Shown here piece after piece: positions 25,618 through 34,998 of a stretch of 64,000 bases of DNA (positions are counted from its first letter, which is position 1; each line of letters opens with the position of its first letter). The notes under the pieces were generated by a model. The model saw only the letters and a list, made by a program, of their open reading frames with translations. It made no database searches and was not told where the DNA came from. This stretch comes from Lacticaseibacillus baoqingensis (lineage in GTDB: Bacteria; Bacillota; Bacilli; Lactobacillales; Lactobacillaceae): assembly GCF_003946165.1 (NCBI RefSeq), contig NZ_RHOI01000001.1, positions 62,001 to 126,000 of the forward strand. The letters run 5' to 3'. A program made the position numbers and the translations under genes.

Positions 25618-26046
25618 TTAATCGCCTACCTTGTCGCGGATCCGCTGGGCGATGGCTTCAAGTTGTGCGTTATCATATTGATCGGTATGATCACCGAAAT
25701 GAATGCTGAAATCATCATCGGTGCCATAACGCGGCAGGAGATGAATGTGGGAATGGAAGACGCTTTGATAAGCGACTTCGCCATTATTATTCATAATATT
25801 CATCCCTTGGATCTTAGGATCGCTGGCTTTGATCGCCTTGGCGATCTTGGGAATACGGCTAAACACGGCTGCGGCCAGTTCTGGATCATAAGCAAAGATA
25901 TCTGGGACATGCTTTTTAGGGACCACTAAGGTGTGGCCGGGAGTAACTTGAGAAATATCTAAGAATGCTTTGACCACGTCATCTTCGTACACGGTGACGC
26001 TAGGGATCTCGTTGTTGATGATCTTGCAAAAAATACAATCTGTCAT
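25618..26046 (-). CDS. hit: HIT-family nucleotide-binding hydrolase (Hit)
   Basis: The 142-aa protein carries the histidine-triad motif SVFHSHIHLLPRY (HxHxH) and the N-terminal DCIFCKIINNEIPS block with two cysteines, as in B. subtilis Hit. HIT proteins of this branch hydrolyse nucleoside phosphoramidates or dinucleoside polyphosphates; the physiological substrate is not known. The ATG at 26046 follows AGAGGAATTGACC, and a TTG at 26052 is less likely. It diverges from ecsAB, the same arrangement of neighbours as in Bacillus. Confidence 0.92.
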   Translation of the reverse strand: MTDCIFCKIINNEIPSVTVYEDDVVKAFLDISQVTPGHTLVVPKKHVPDIFAYDPELAAAVFSRIPKIAKAIKASDPKIQGMNIMNNNGEVAYQSVFHSHIHLLPRYGTDDDFSIHFGDHTDQYDNAQLEAIAQRIRDKVGD

Positions 26047-26085
26047 GGTCAATTCCTCTTTCGTATAAGTTTTGGTTTGGTTTCA

Positions 26086-26094
26086 TGCTATCAT
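26086..26094 (+). promoter_or_regulatory. Extended -10 promoter of ecsAB
   Basis: TGCTATCAT (26086-26094) is an extended -10 within the 125-base divergent gap between hit and ecsA. The transcript would have a leader of about 70 bases. Confidence 0.5.
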
Positions 26095-26171
26095 AGATTA
26101 AATCAAGAGAAAACGAAAATCACACACGTGCTTGAGCAGCATCGCTTAGGCTCGCTTTTTGGAGGCATTGC

Positions 26172-26903
26172 ATGTTAGAGATCCAGCAATTAACTGGCGG
26201 TTATGGAACGGTACCAGTCTTAAAAAATGTATCCTTTACCGTGCCGGATGGGACGATCACCGGGTTGATCGGGCTCAACGGTGCCGGCAAATCCACCACG
26301 ATCAAACACATTATTGGTTTATTGCACCCGCTGAAAGGGACCATCACAGTCGCAGGACACACGTTACAAGCCGATGCCCAAGCTTATCGGCAAGCTTTAG
26401 CCTATGTGCCTGAGACCCCGGTGTTATATCCTGAGCTGACCTTGAAAGAACACCTTGAGTTGACCATCATGGCCTATGACTTAGATGAAAAAGCCGCCTG
26501 GGCGCGCGCGCATGACATGCTGCGGCGGTTTCGATTGGACAATAAGCTGGATTGGTTTCCAGATAATTTCTCCAAAGGGATGAAGCAAAAAGTAATGATC
26601 GTGGCAGCTTTTATGACTGATGCGCAACTGTTCATCATTGACGAGCCCTTCACTGGGTTGGACCCGCTGGCTGTTCATGACTTGTTAGCTTTGGTCCAAG
26701 CGAAAAAAGCGGCTGGCGCTTCCGTTTTGATGTCGACTCATATCTTGGCGACAGCGCAGCAGTATGCCGATCAATTTGTCTTGTTAAAAGATGGCCAAGT
26801 GCGCGCCGATGGGACGCTGGCGCAGCTGAAACAGGAGTTTGGTTTGGCCGATGCCAGCTTAGATGATATCTATTTGGCGATGACCGCAGAAGGGAGCCGC
26901 TGA
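26172..26903 (+). CDS. ecsA: ABC transporter ATP-binding protein EcsA
   Basis: The 243-aa ATPase has Walker A GLNGAGKSTTIKH near residue 40, a signature-like NFSKGMKQKVMIVAAF (EcsA-type, instead of LSGGQ) and Walker B QLFIIDEPFTGLDP. In Bacillus and related bacteria EcsAB is required for proper function of intramembrane protease RasP and for secretion and competence; the transported substrate is not settled. The ATG follows TTTGGAGGCATTGC. The stop overlaps the ecsB start by one base (TGATG). Confidence 0.93.
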   Translation: MLEIQQLTGGYGTVPVLKNVSFTVPDGTITGLIGLNGAGKSTTIKHIIGLLHPLKGTITVAGHTLQADAQAYRQALAYVPETPVLYPELTLKEHLELTIMAYDLDEKAAWARAHDMLRRFRLDNKLDWFPDNFSKGMKQKVMIVAAFMTDAQLFIIDEPFTGLDPLAVHDLLALVQAKKAAGASVLMSTHILATAQQYADQFVLLKDGQVRADGTLAQLKQEFGLADASLDDIYLAMTAEGSR

Positions 26904-28114
26904 TGAAACGTTTGTGGCGGCAACGCTTGAAGCAGCATGCCAAAGGACAATTCAAATATCTGCAACTCGTCTTTAATGATCACTTTGTGTTAGTGCTGGT
27001 GATTTTATTAGGGGCGTTATTATATGGGTATTCACAAGTCGTCAAAACATTAACCGCCAGTTGGTGGCTGGCGCCAGCAATGGCCTTGGTGTTCAGTGTT
27101 TTGTTAGCCTTGGGCCGGTTGGCGACGTTGACGGAGCCGGCAGACGCAACGTTTTTACTCCCTAAAAGTGCGGAATTCAGTCAATATTTGTTCAAAGCCC
27201 GGCGCTATAGCCTGCTTTTGCCTTGTGTTGTCTTGATCTTTGCCACGATCGCCGCTTTACCGCTGTTGCCGGTTTTGAAGCTTTCGGTGCTGACTGCCGC
27301 TTTGCCTTTAGGCGTGGCGTTGTTACTGTTTAAAGATAGCGATTTGTGGTTGCAGCTATTGGCGTTTTACCCGCAGCGCGTCCCGCGATGGTGTCGCCGC
27401 GAGCTGTTATTAGGTGTGGCCTTTTTGGCGCTGTGGGCGGGCTTTTGGTGGCATCCGGCGATTGCTTTAGCCGCAGCTTTGGTGATCGATTTGAGTTTGC
27501 GCTGGCGATTAGGCGATCTTTTGGCGGCAGCAGAGTTAATGTGGGTGCCTTTGATCGCCGCGGAATCGCGCCGCATGGGGCGGATCTATCGCTTTTATAA
27601 CTTGTTTACAGATGTCCCTGGTTTAGGCGGCGGTGTCAAACGCCGGCGTTATTTGGATGGCTTGGCAAAACTGGTGCCGCGCGGGTTGCCGCACACCTGG
27701 CAGTGGCTGTTTGTGCGGGGATTTTTGCGCCGGACCGAGTTTTTCGGTTTGTATTTGCGCTTAGTGGTGATCGGCGCGCTGGTGATCGCATTGGTGGATC
27801 AATGGTGGCTGGTGGCATTGTTAGCCGCATTGTTTACTTATATGATCGGCTTTCAATTGCTGCCGTTGTATCAAGTTTATGATGAAATCGTTTTGACTTA
27901 TCTTTACCCCTTGCCACAGCCGCAAAAACCACAAGCGTTCAAACACTTGTTGGCCGTTTTGTTAGTGATCGCGGCGGTGGTGTTGGCTGGCGGTGCCGTG
28001 GTCAGCGGACATTTTTTGGCGGCAGCCGGCGCATTGGCAGCTGGGCTGATCGTGGCTGTATTGGTGGCTTGGTGGTACTTGCCCATACGTTTGGCCAAGT
28101 TGGCGGCGCGTTAA
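26903..28114 (+). CDS. ecsB: ABC transporter permease EcsB
   Basis: The 403-aa membrane protein is paired with EcsA. Hydrophobic helices are visible at about residues 30-50, 55-75, 105-150 (two or three), 168-198 (two), 285-320 (two) and 350-400 (two), with basic cytoplasmic segments between them. The block LLPKSAEFSQYLFKAR near residue 88 is typical of EcsB. It is translationally coupled to ecsA by a 1-base overlap. No terminator is seen directly behind it; the next gene has its own good promoter. Confidence 0.92.
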   Translation: MKRLWRQRLKQHAKGQFKYLQLVFNDHFVLVLVILLGALLYGYSQVVKTLTASWWLAPAMALVFSVLLALGRLATLTEPADATFLLPKSAEFSQYLFKARRYSLLLPCVVLIFATIAALPLLPVLKLSVLTAALPLGVALLLFKDSDLWLQLLAFYPQRVPRWCRRELLLGVAFLALWAGFWWHPAIALAAALVIDLSLRWRLGDLLAAAELMWVPLIAAESRRMGRIYRFYNLFTDVPGLGGGVKRRRYLDGLAKLVPRGLPHTWQWLFVRGFLRRTEFFGLYLRLVVIGALVIALVDQWWLVALLAALFTYMIGFQLLPLYQVYDEIVLTYLYPLPQPQKPQAFKHLLAVLLVIAAVVLAGGAVVSGHFLAAAGALAAGLIVAVLVAWWYLPIRLAKLAAR

Positions 28115-28129
28115 AGGCGACGCTTTGGC

Positions 28130-28158
28130 TTGACGATGAGTCAGCGGCTTAGTACACT
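28130..28158 (+). promoter_or_regulatory. Promoter of ytmP
   Basis: TTGACG (28130-28135) and TACACT (28153-28158) are spaced by 17 bases. The start codon is about 90 bases further on, so the leader is long enough to hold further control; no clear structure was seen in it. Confidence 0.7.
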
Positions 28159-28248
28159 AATTTTTGGAAACTCATCCGGTTTTCACGGGTGATCGCGATC
28201 TGTGCCGTTTTGCGGCCAGTCCAGCGGCTGACGTAAGGAGTGATGCCT

Positions 28249-29025
28249 ATGGATTTTGATTTAGATCCCGGATGGTCGCTGCAGCCTGTTGGTGGCACTA
28301 CCGGAGGCGCCTTTATGGGCGTACATGCACACGAGAAATTCTTTTTAAAACGGAATGCGTCCCCATTTTTGGCGGCCTTATCGGTTGAAGGCATCACCCC
28401 GAAGCTGATTTGGACCAAACGCATGACGACCGGTGACGTCTTGACTGCTCAAGAGTGGTTGAATGGGCACACCTTGACTCGGGCACAAATGAATACCCCG
28501 ATGGTCGCGCAATTATTAGCGCGGGTCCATCATTCACAGCTATTGCAGCGCATGTTGCAAAAAGTGGGCGGCCCTGGCAAAACTCCGGCGCAATTACGCG
28601 ACCAATATGTGGCGGATCTGCCTTTGAGCCTGCGGCAGCACCCATTAGTCGCTCAAGTCGCCAAGCGATTGCAAACCGTCCCCATGACGCACGAAAAAAC
28701 TGTGTGTCATGGCGATCTCAACCACAAAAACTGGCTGTTATCTGACCGGCAAAAGTTATATCTGGTCGATTGGGATCAAGCCAGCATCGGCGATCCGGCT
28801 TTTGACTTGTCGATCGTTTTGATCAACTATGTGCCGCAGCCGCAATGGGCCGCATGGCTAAAAGCGTATGGCTGTGTTTTGGATGCTGATTTGAGTGCCC
28901 GCCTATTGTGGTATGGGCAGTTGCATTTGCTTAGTGAGATTAAACGCGGTTTTGAAGCGCAACGCTACACCGAGATGAATCAAGCGATCCTCCAGTTGCA
29001 ACAACTGGTGAAGCAAACAGACTGA
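28249..29025 (+). CDS. ytmP: Phosphotransferase-family protein YtmP (choline kinase / APH fold)
   Basis: The 258-aa protein has the kinase-like fold of the aminoglycoside phosphotransferase/choline kinase superfamily: catalytic loop [13 protein letters not shown] (HGDxxxxN) and metal-binding [15 protein letters not shown]. The B. subtilis orthologue YtmP sits next to trmB, as here. The physiological substrate is not established, and the name does not imply antibiotic resistance. The start chosen is ATG 28249 behind TAAGGAGTGATGCCT; the GTG at 28240 and ATG at 28243 overlap or crowd the ribosome site. A small hairpin separates it from trmB. Confidence 0.88.
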   Translation: MDFDLDPGWSLQPVGGTTGGAFMGVHAHEKFFLKRNASPFLAALSVEGITPKLIWTKRMTTGDVLTAQEWLNGHTLTRAQMNTPMVAQLLARVHHSQLLQRMLQKVGGPGKTPAQLRDQYVADLPLSLRQHPLVAQVAKRLQTVPMTHEKTVCHGDLNHKNWLLSDRQKLYLVDWDQASIGDPAFDLSIVLINYVPQPQWAAWLKAYGCVLDADLSARLLWYGQLHLLSEIKRGFEAQRYTEMNQAILQLQQLVKQTD

Positions 29026-29058
29026 CCGGCGCTGACCTTGTCGCGCCGGCTTTTTATG
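29026..29058 (+). terminator. Hairpin with T-run between ytmP and trmB
   Basis: CCGGCG near 29027 pairs with CGCCGG ending at 29050, followed by CTTTTT. It overlaps the leader of trmB, so it may be a partial terminator. Confidence 0.65.
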
Positions 29059-29072
29059 ACAGAGGAGAAAAC

Positions 29073-29732
29073 ATGCGTTTACGGAACAAACCATGGGCGG
29101 CACCATTGATCGCTGCTCATCCAGAATATATTTTGACTCGGCCGCAGAATATGCCCGGCCATTGGCAAGCCCGTTTTGATGCGGTGCGGCCGCTTTATTT
29201 AGAAGTCGGTTCAGGGAAGGGGCAATTCATCATTGCCATGGCGCAGCAACATCCGGAGCGCAATTTCATCGCTTTGGAGATCCAAGACGTGGCGATCGCA
29301 TATATCTTGCGCAAGCAAGTCGAATTGGGGCTGCCCAACTTGCAACTGCTGCTAGGCGATGGCGCGGAGCTAACGGAATATTTTGCCCCAGGAGAAGTCA
29401 CCGGCGTCTTTTTGAACTTTTCTGATCCTTGGCCGAAAACTAAGCATGAAAAACGCCGCCTGACTTATCAGACCTTCCTTGACCAATACAAGGCGATCAT
29501 GCAAGTGGGCGGCACATTACAGTTCAAAACAGATAACCAAGGCTTTTTTGAATATTCATTGGTCAGCATGAACAATTATGGGATGCATTTTGACTTAGTG
29601 GCGCTGGATCTGCATCATGATCCGCGGGTGGTCGACAATGTTGAAACTGAATACGAACATAAATTCAGTTCTCAAGGCGGCCGCATCTATGAGCTAGTGG
29701 CGCGCTTTGACATCGTCACCCCAGCGCAATAA
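29073..29732 (+). CDS. trmB: tRNA (guanine-N7)-methyltransferase
   Basis: TrmB methylates G46 of tRNAs using SAM. The 219-aa protein has the family N-terminus MRLRNKPWA, the SAM-binding motif [25 protein letters not shown], and the catalytic region [18 protein letters not shown], then [28 protein letters not shown] precedes the ATG. Its last 39 bases overlap, tail to tail, with the small minus-strand gene that follows, which is unusual in this tightly but cleanly packed region. Confidence 0.96.
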   Translation: MRLRNKPWAAPLIAAHPEYILTRPQNMPGHWQARFDAVRPLYLEVGSGKGQFIIAMAQQHPERNFIALEIQDVAIAYILRKQVELGLPNLQLLLGDGAELTEYFAPGEVTGVFLNFSDPWPKTKHEKRRLTYQTFLDQYKAIMQVGGTLQFKTDNQGFFEYSLVSMNNYGMHFDLVALDLHHDPRVVDNVETEYEHKFSSQGGRIYELVARFDIVTPAQ

Positions 29733-29996
29733 GCGGCCGTTTGCTGAAATCACAAATGCTTGAGGCTGACCATCCACGATCACGCCGCCGGCATAACCGG
29801 CTAACAACACGTCGCCGCCATTCATGGGCACCGGGGTGTGGGCGATCCACCCGCCGCTGACGGCACCTAATTGCGCTGCTTGGGTCTGGACTTGGGTCAA
29901 GCGGCGATTAGGCAAGGTTTGGTGCCAAAAGTGATGGTGCAGCCAGATGGTGGCGGCACCGCTGGCTAAGGCGAGGGCAAATGGGGTTTTTGACAT
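29694..29996 (-). CDS. Small hypothetical membrane-anchored protein overlapping trmB
   Basis: The 100-aa protein starts with a hydrophobic segment (residues about 5-20, [19 protein letters not shown]) that could be a signal anchor, then a soluble domain with [24 protein letters not shown] (in parts) and [12 protein letters not shown]. The V-GG-W-I pattern followed by a strand-rich stretch is vaguely like small PepSY-type proteins, but I cannot assign it. ATG 29996 has a perfect GGGAGGCCTCAC site, which supports it being real. A longer frame to 30032 has no ribosome site. It overlaps trmB by 39 bases at the 3' end and diverges from ytpP. Confidence 0.65.
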   Translation of the reverse strand: MSKTPFALALASGAATIWLHHHFWHQTLPNRRLTQVQTQAAQLGAVSGGWIAHTPVPMNGGDVLLAGYAGGVIVDGQPQAFVISANGRLLRWGDDVKARH

Positions 29997-30047
29997 GTGA
30001 GGCCTCCCGTTTTTAAAGTCAGTATAACGCAAAAAGGCGGCGGCTGG

Positions 30048-30076
30048 TTGCCAGGGCTTTAGATCACGCGTATAAT
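30048..30076 (+). promoter_or_regulatory. Promoter of ytpP
   Basis: TTGCCA (30048-30053) and TATAAT (30071-30076) are spaced by exactly 17 bases. Near-consensus. Confidence 0.8.
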
Positions 30077-30112
30077 GTACTTGTAAAATGTAAGTGAAAG
30101 GTGTGTTGAGAC

Positions 30113-30433
30113 ATGAAGCAATTTGATTCCGATGATAAGATCCGTGCTGAGATCCAAACGCCGGGTAAGAAAATGCTGTTTTTTAGTGCTGATTGGTGCC
30201 CTGATTGCCGCTTTATCAAGCCTGCAATGCCTGATATCGAAGCGGAATATGCGGATTATGAATTTATCGCCGTTGATCGCGATGATAACATTGCGATCGC
30301 TCAAGATATGGGTGTGATGGGGATCCCGAGCTTTATTGCCTATGAAGATGGCAAAGAGATCGGCCGCTTCGTCAACAAAGACCGCAAGACCAAACAGGAA
30401 GTGGAAAACTTCATCAACGGTTTACCGGCGTAG
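30113..30433 (+). CDS. ytpP: Thioredoxin-like protein YtpP
   Basis: The 106-aa protein has the thioredoxin fold with active site SADWCPDCRFIKP (CPDC instead of CGPC) and the cis-proline motif MGIPSFIAYEDG. It has no signal peptide, so it acts in the cytoplasm. The B. subtilis orthologue YtpP lies beside ytpQ/ytpR, and the same linkage is kept here with ytpR 36 bases downstream. The redox partner is unknown; the acidic Asp in the CxxC loop suggests a potential different from that of TrxA. AAAGGTGTGTTGAGAC precedes the ATG. Confidence 0.9.
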   Translation: MKQFDSDDKIRAEIQTPGKKMLFFSADWCPDCRFIKPAMPDIEAEYADYEFIAVDRDDNIAIAQDMGVMGIPSFIAYEDGKEIGRFVNKDRKTKQEVENFINGLPA

Positions 30434-30469
30434 TTTTTAGAATGAAAGGAAGCCAGGCGTGGGCTTGGC

Positions 30470-31120
30470 ATGGGAATAATGTTAATCACCACTTATAATG
30501 CACCAGCACTTGCGGATACTTTGATCGCCGTTTTAGGACCTGATCAAGCAACGCAAACCAGTCAACAACATGGCGATATCGTCGGGATCTATGGCGCAGA
30601 TGGTCAAGCCATCGGGTTCAACTTTTTCAACTTGCATCAATGGCTGCCTGACTTTGATGGCAATGGGGCCGTTGTGTTGACCAAAGCGCAACGGGAAACG
30701 TTGAATCAAGCGATCCAAGCTGCTGGTTTGAAAGGCGCTTTGCCATTGACCTCCACGCCGCGGATCGTGATCGGTAAGATCGTTGAATTTGCCGACCATC
30801 CTGATTCTGATCATTTGCATGTGACCAAAGTCGACCTGGGTTTGGAAGGCGTTAAGCAAATCGTTTGCGGTGCGCCCAATGCGGCACTAGGCCAAACGGT
30901 GGTCGCCGCTTTGCCAGGCGCGATGATGCCAGATGGCAAGTTGATCTGGCCGGGCAAACTGCGCGGCGTTGATTCTTACGGGATGCTTTGTGCTGCGCGG
31001 GAGCTGGCGTTGCCAGATGCCCCGCAAGCCCGCGGTATTTTGATCATGCCAGATGACTTAAAAGCCGGTACCCCGTTTGATTTTGCCCAAGCGGCACAAG
31101 TGGTCGCGATGCAAGCTTAA
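30470..31120 (+). CDS. ytpR: YtpR-family tRNA-binding (EMAP/OB-fold) protein
   Basis: The 216-aa protein has an N-terminal DUF4479-type domain and a C-terminal tRNA-binding OB-fold: RIVIGKIVEFADHPDSDHLH, then QIVCGAPNA, VVAALPGAMMPDG and GVDSYGMLCAARELAL, as in the PheT N-terminal domain and in EMAP II. B. subtilis YtpR sits next to ytpP and the SftA gene, as here; its function is not established. Two starts are possible: ATG 30470 and ATG 30479. AAAGGA lies 19 bases before the first, so neither is ideally spaced. A strong terminator follows. Confidence 0.88.
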   Translation: MGIMLITTYNAPALADTLIAVLGPDQATQTSQQHGDIVGIYGADGQAIGFNFFNLHQWLPDFDGNGAVVLTKAQRETLNQAIQAAGLKGALPLTSTPRIVIGKIVEFADHPDSDHLHVTKVDLGLEGVKQIVCGAPNAALGQTVVAALPGAMMPDGKLIWPGKLRGVDSYGMLCAARELALPDAPQARGILIMPDDLKAGTPFDFAQAAQVVAMQA

Positions 31121-31134
31121 CATGAAACCATTTC

Positions 31135-31167
31135 ACCGTGAATCTATGAAGATTCACGGTTTTTTTG
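31135..31167 (+). terminator. Terminator after ytpR
   Basis: ACCGTGAATC (31135-31144) pairs with GATTCACGGT (31151-31160), followed by seven T. Confidence 0.93.
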
Positions 31168-31195
31168 TGGAAAAGGCTGAACCCCGCGCGGTCTA

Positions 31196-31204
31196 TGCTA
31201 AAAT
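31196..31204 (+). promoter_or_regulatory. Extended -10 promoter of sftA
   Basis: TGCTAAAAT (31196-31204) is an extended -10, 34 bases before the start codon. Confidence 0.5.
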
Positions 31205-31237
31205 AGAGGCTATTGAGATTCAGAAAGGAAGATCACT

Positions 31238-33577
31238 ATGGCGCATTATGATGGGCCACCGTTCTTGCGTTCAGAACAACCCAAAGCGCAACCAGCCGCG
31301 TACCCGCTGCCTCCTAAACCGCAGCGGCATGCCAACCATCCTAGCCAACCTGTTACCGCAAAACCGCAGGTGCCGACCAAAACATCGATCGGACGGCATT
31401 CTGTTGATCCTTTAGCAGCGTTAGCCACCCCCAAAAGCGTGGTGCACCGCCCTGCCAAGCGGGCCCAAATCGATTATCACATACTGTTGAATGCGCTGAT
31501 GCGGCCGGATGATGCCGTTTATTTATTTACCGATGAGGCGCCAGATGCGCAAACACTTGACGCAAATGCAACGCCACCAGTGTTAACGCAAGCCCCACAG
31601 CCAAAACCAGCAGATGCGCCAAACCCGCAGGAAACTGCGACGGCCAAGCCGGATGCAAAGCTAAAGGAGGCTGCACCAGGGCCTTCGCCGATGCCAAGCG
31701 TGGCAACAACAAGCAAGGCGGCGTCAACGCCAGCAACAGCTCAAACCGTCACGCCTGATCCAGCCCAAGATCACCCAGCAGCTGAGGTGCAAACCAAACC
31801 AGTTGCGCCAAGCGACCAGCTGCCGCTGTTAGATCCCCAACAACGGGCGCAACAAGCTAAGCTCCAAGCGGCATTGGCAAAACAGAAAAAAACCGTGTAT
31901 GCCAACTGGCGGCCATTGCAGCTGCCTAACAGCGGGCAGCTTAAACAAGCGGTGACCAGCTATCGCCAGCGGCCCAAAACGGCCAAAACGCTGCCGCAAC
32001 CGATCGCTGAGCGGCCAAAAGCGCAGGCACAAGTACCAGCTCAACCAGCCGCAAAAACGCCTGCCGCAAACCAGCCGGCAGCCCAACCAGCGGCTCAGCC
32101 AAGCGAGCGGGCAGCCCAACCAGCGGTTCAGCCAAGCGAGCCGGTCGACCAAGCGCAAGCGGCAGTGCTGCCTTATCAACTGCCGCCCTTGGACTTATTG
32201 CCGGAACCTGTGATCGAAGCTGCAGAAGCGCAGGATGAATGGGTCGTTGCGCAATCTGAACGGTTAGATAAAACGTTGACCGCATTTCATGTTGGGGCGC
32301 ATGTCGTCGCCCATACGATCGGCCCCACGGTCACGCAATTTCAGGTGGCTTTAGCTGCGGGAGTCAAAGTCAATAAGATCACGAATCTGAATGATGACCT
32401 CAAATTGGCGCTGGCGGCTAAAGATATCCGCATCGAAGCCCCGATCCCTGGCAAAACCACTGTGGGCATCGAAATTCCCAACCTCAAAGCCCGCCCGGTG
32501 ATGCTGCGAGAAGTCTTAGAGTCAGCAGCCTTTCAAACGGCGGCTTCGCCATTGACCATTGCGCTTGGCGTCGATTTGTTCGGTCAGCCGGTCGTGACCA
32601 ATTTAGCCAAAATGCCGCATGGGCTGATCGCTGGTGCCACCGGGTCAGGCAAGTCGGTTTTTATCAATTCATTGCTGACGTCGCTGCTTTATAAAGCGAC
32701 GCCAGAAGAAGTGCGCTTGCTTTTGATCGATCCTAAGGCGGTGGAGTTAGCCGCATACAATCAATTGCCGCACTTGGTATCACCGGTGATCTCCGAGCCT
32801 AAAGCGGCAGCGGCGGCGTTGAAGTGGGCCGTTGAGGAAATGGAAGAACGCTATCAAAAACTGGCCGCAGCCGGGGTCCGCAATCTTGAACAATTCAACG
32901 CCAAGGCCAAAGACCATGGCGATTATGGGATGGTGATGCCCTATGTGGTGATCATTATCGACGAGTTAGCTGATTTGATGATGGTCGCTGCCAGTGAAGT
33001 CCAAGACTATATCGCGCGGATCACCCAAAAGGCGCGAGCCGCGGGGATCCACTTGATTGTTGCCACTCAGCGGCCGTCGGTGGATGTGATCACCGGGACG
33101 ATCAAAAACAATATCCCAACGCGGATCGCGTTTATGGTCGCCAGCCAAACAGACTCCCGGACGATCATCGATGCCAATGGGGCTGAACGCCTGCTTGGAC
33201 GCGGGGATATGCTGTATTTAGGCAGTGGGGCCAGTCAGCCGATCCGCCTGCAAGGCACATTCATCGACGAAGATGTTGCCACAGTCGTCAATTTTGTGAA
33301 ACAAGAGCGGCCGCCGCGTTATTTGTTCCAACCAGATGGATTGCTGGCTGAAGCTGAAGATGCGCAGGCCCAAGATGATTTATTTCCGCAAGTGTTGGAA
33401 TACATTGCCGCAGAAAAGCATGTGTCCACCTCGAAGCTGCAACGGGTCTTTTCGATCGGCTACAACCGTGCCGCGAATTTGATCGATGAACTTGAGATGC
33501 GCCATTATATTTCGCCGGCCAACGGCTCCAAACCGCGCGATGTTTACTTGACTAAAGAAGATCTATCAGAGAATTAA
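31238..33577 (+). CDS. sftA: Soluble FtsK-like DNA translocase (SftA-type)
   Basis: The 779-aa protein has no membrane helix, unlike FtsK/SpoIIIE. It begins with a Pro/Gln-rich region, followed by a long Ala/Pro/Gln linker at about residues 110-320 with near-repeats such as AAQPAAQPSE and AAQPAVQPSE. The motor starts near residue 350: Walker A GATGSGKSVFIN near 467, Walker B VVIIIDELADLMM, and RITQKARAAGIHLIVATQRP. The C-terminal gamma winged helix (FSIGYNRAANLIDELE) recognises oriented DNA sequences. SftA (B. subtilis YtpS) works at the septum to clear chromosomal DNA, and it is a ytpR/murC neighbour there too. AGAAAGGAAGATCACT precedes the ATG. Confidence 0.9.
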   Translation: MAHYDGPPFLRSEQPKAQPAAYPLPPKPQRHANHPSQPVTAKPQVPTKTSIGRHSVDPLAALATPKSVVHRPAKRAQIDYHILLNALMRPDDAVYLFTDEAPDAQTLDANATPPVLTQAPQPKPADAPNPQETATAKPDAKLKEAAPGPSPMPSVATTSKAASTPATAQTVTPDPAQDHPAAEVQTKPVAPSDQLPLLDPQQRAQQAKLQAALAKQKKTVYANWRPLQLPNSGQLKQAVTSYRQRPKTAKTLPQPIAERPKAQAQVPAQPAAKTPAANQPAAQPAAQPSERAAQPAVQPSEPVDQAQAAVLPYQLPPLDLLPEPVIEAAEAQDEWVVAQSERLDKTLTAFHVGAHVVAHTIGPTVTQFQVALAAGVKVNKITNLNDDLKLALAAKDIRIEAPIPGKTTVGIEIPNLKARPVMLREVLESAAFQTAASPLTIALGVDLFGQPVVTNLAKMPHGLIAGATGSGKSVFINSLLTSLLYKATPEEVRLLLIDPKAVELAAYNQLPHLVSPVISEPKAAAAALKWAVEEMEERYQKLAAAGVRNLEQFNAKAKDHGDYGMVMPYVVIIIDELADLMMVAASEVQDYIARITQKARAAGIHLIVATQRPSVDVITGTIKNNIPTRIAFMVASQTDSRTIIDANGAERLLGRGDMLYLGSGASQPIRLQGTFIDEDVATVVNFVKQERPPRYLFQPDGLLAEAEDAQAQDDLFPQVLEYIAAEKHVSTSKLQRVFSIGYNRAANLIDELEMRHYISPANGSKPRDVYLTKEDLSEN

Positions 33578-33613
33578 CGCAGGCCAAATGGCTTGCTTGA
33601 AAAGGGGAACACC

Positions 33614-34939
33614 ATGACACAGACATATTATTTTATCGGGATCAAAGGTTCAGGGATGAGTGCATTAGCATTGATCTTGCACGACATGGGCAATCAGGTA
33701 TTAGGCAGTGATATCACCCAATATACATTTACGCAACGCGGGTTGGCCGCAGCGGGTATCGAAATGCTGCCGTTTGCTGCTGAAAACATCAAACCAGGTT
33801 ATACGGTGATCTGTGGCAATAGTTTCACGGATGAACATCCAGAAGTGGTCAAGGCTCACGAATTGGGGCTCAAGTTTTATCGGTATCACGAATTTTTGGG
33901 TGAGCTGATGAAACCTTATATCAGCATCGGCGTTGCCGGTGCTCATGGCAAGACCAGCACTACCGGGTTGTTGGCGCATACCTTAAGCGGCATCGATAAG
34001 ACCAGTTACTTGATCGGTGATGGTACCGGCAAAGGCATGCCCGATTCGAAGTTCTTCGTGTTTGAAGCGGATGAATATCGCCGGCATTTCTTGGCTTATC
34101 ATCCAGATTATGTGATCATGACCAACATCGATTTTGACCACCCAGATTATTACACCGGCATTGAAGATGTGTATTCGGCCTTTCAAACGGAAGCCTCACA
34201 AGTCCAAAAAGCAATTTTTGCCTGGGGGGATGACCCTTGGCTGCGTAAACTGGATGCCAAGGTGCCGATTTATTACTACGGGACCAAGGATACCGATGAT
34301 TTTGTCGCGAAAAACGTCTCGCGGACAACCACCGGTTCAAGTTTTGATGCGTTCCATCACGGCCATTTGATCGGCCATTTCCAAGTGCCATTGTTCGGTG
34401 AGCACAGTGTCTTGAATGCCTTGGCCGTGGTAGCAGTGGCTTATACCGAGCATTTGAGCGCTGATTTGATCGCGCGCGAATTAGCTAGTTTTGCTGGGGT
34501 CAAGCGGCGCTTTTCTGAAAAGAAAATGGGCGATACCGTGATCATCGATGACTATGCCCATCATCCCAGCGAGATCAAGGCGACTTTGGATGCAGCCCGT
34601 CAAAAATATCCGGATCAACAGGTGATCGCCGTTTTCCAGCCGCACACGTTCTCCCGGACGATCGCGTATTTAGATGAGTTTGCCACCACGTTAAGTGCCG
34701 CTGACGCCGTATATGTAACGCCGATCTTCAGCTCTGCGCGTGAAACCAGCGGTTCCGTATCGGCAGCAGACTTAGTGGCCAAGATCACCAAACCAAGTGC
34801 CGAGATCCGCCTTGATGACATGTCTGCGTTGTTAGATTATCAACATGATGTCTTTGTTTTCATGGGTGCAGGTGATATTCAAAAATATGAAGTGGCCTTT
34901 GAGAATTTATTGAGCGATATCAGTCCTAAGTCCAACTGA
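33614..34939 (+). CDS. murC: UDP-N-acetylmuramate-L-alanine ligase
   Basis: MurC adds L-alanine to UDP-MurNAc, the first peptide step of cell-wall precursor synthesis. The 441-aa protein has the N-terminal Rossmann motif [15 protein letters not shown], the ATP P-loop [14 protein letters not shown], the [10 protein letters not shown] segment and C-terminal [12 protein letters not shown] plus FQPHTFSRT. The start is ATG 33614 behind AAAAGGGGAACACC; the frame to 33593 is open but lacks a better site. It follows sftA after 36 bases, probably on one transcript. The next gene has its own promoter. Confidence 0.97.
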   Translation: MTQTYYFIGIKGSGMSALALILHDMGNQVLGSDITQYTFTQRGLAAAGIEMLPFAAENIKPGYTVICGNSFTDEHPEVVKAHELGLKFYRYHEFLGELMKPYISIGVAGAHGKTSTTGLLAHTLSGIDKTSYLIGDGTGKGMPDSKFFVFEADEYRRHFLAYHPDYVIMTNIDFDHPDYYTGIEDVYSAFQTEASQVQKAIFAWGDDPWLRKLDAKVPIYYYGTKDTDDFVAKNVSRTTTGSSFDAFHHGHLIGHFQVPLFGEHSVLNALAVVAVAYTEHLSADLIARELASFAGVKRRFSEKKMGDTVIIDDYAHHPSEIKATLDAARQKYPDQQVIAVFQPHTFSRTIAYLDEFATTLSAADAVYVTPIFSSARETSGSVSAADLVAKITKPSAEIRLDDMSALLDYQHDVFVFMGAGDIQKYEVAFENLLSDISPKSN

Positions 34940-34963
34940 CAGCCAGAAAAAACCTGGTATAAT
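34936..34963 (+). promoter_or_regulatory. Promoter of the Bax-inhibitor-1-like gene
   Basis: CTGACA (34936-34941) and TATAAT (34958-34963) are spaced by 16 bases; TGG before the -10 adds an extended element. The -35 overlaps the murC stop. Confidence 0.65.
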
Positions 34964-34998
34964 GATCTTTAAAAGCAAAAGCGAAAGGAGACGATTCG

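Noticed and set aside
28249-29025. Aminoglycoside resistance gene
   Set aside because: The HGDxxxxN kinase motif is shared by the whole phosphotransferase superfamily. Position next to trmB and overall pattern identify the YtmP housekeeping family.
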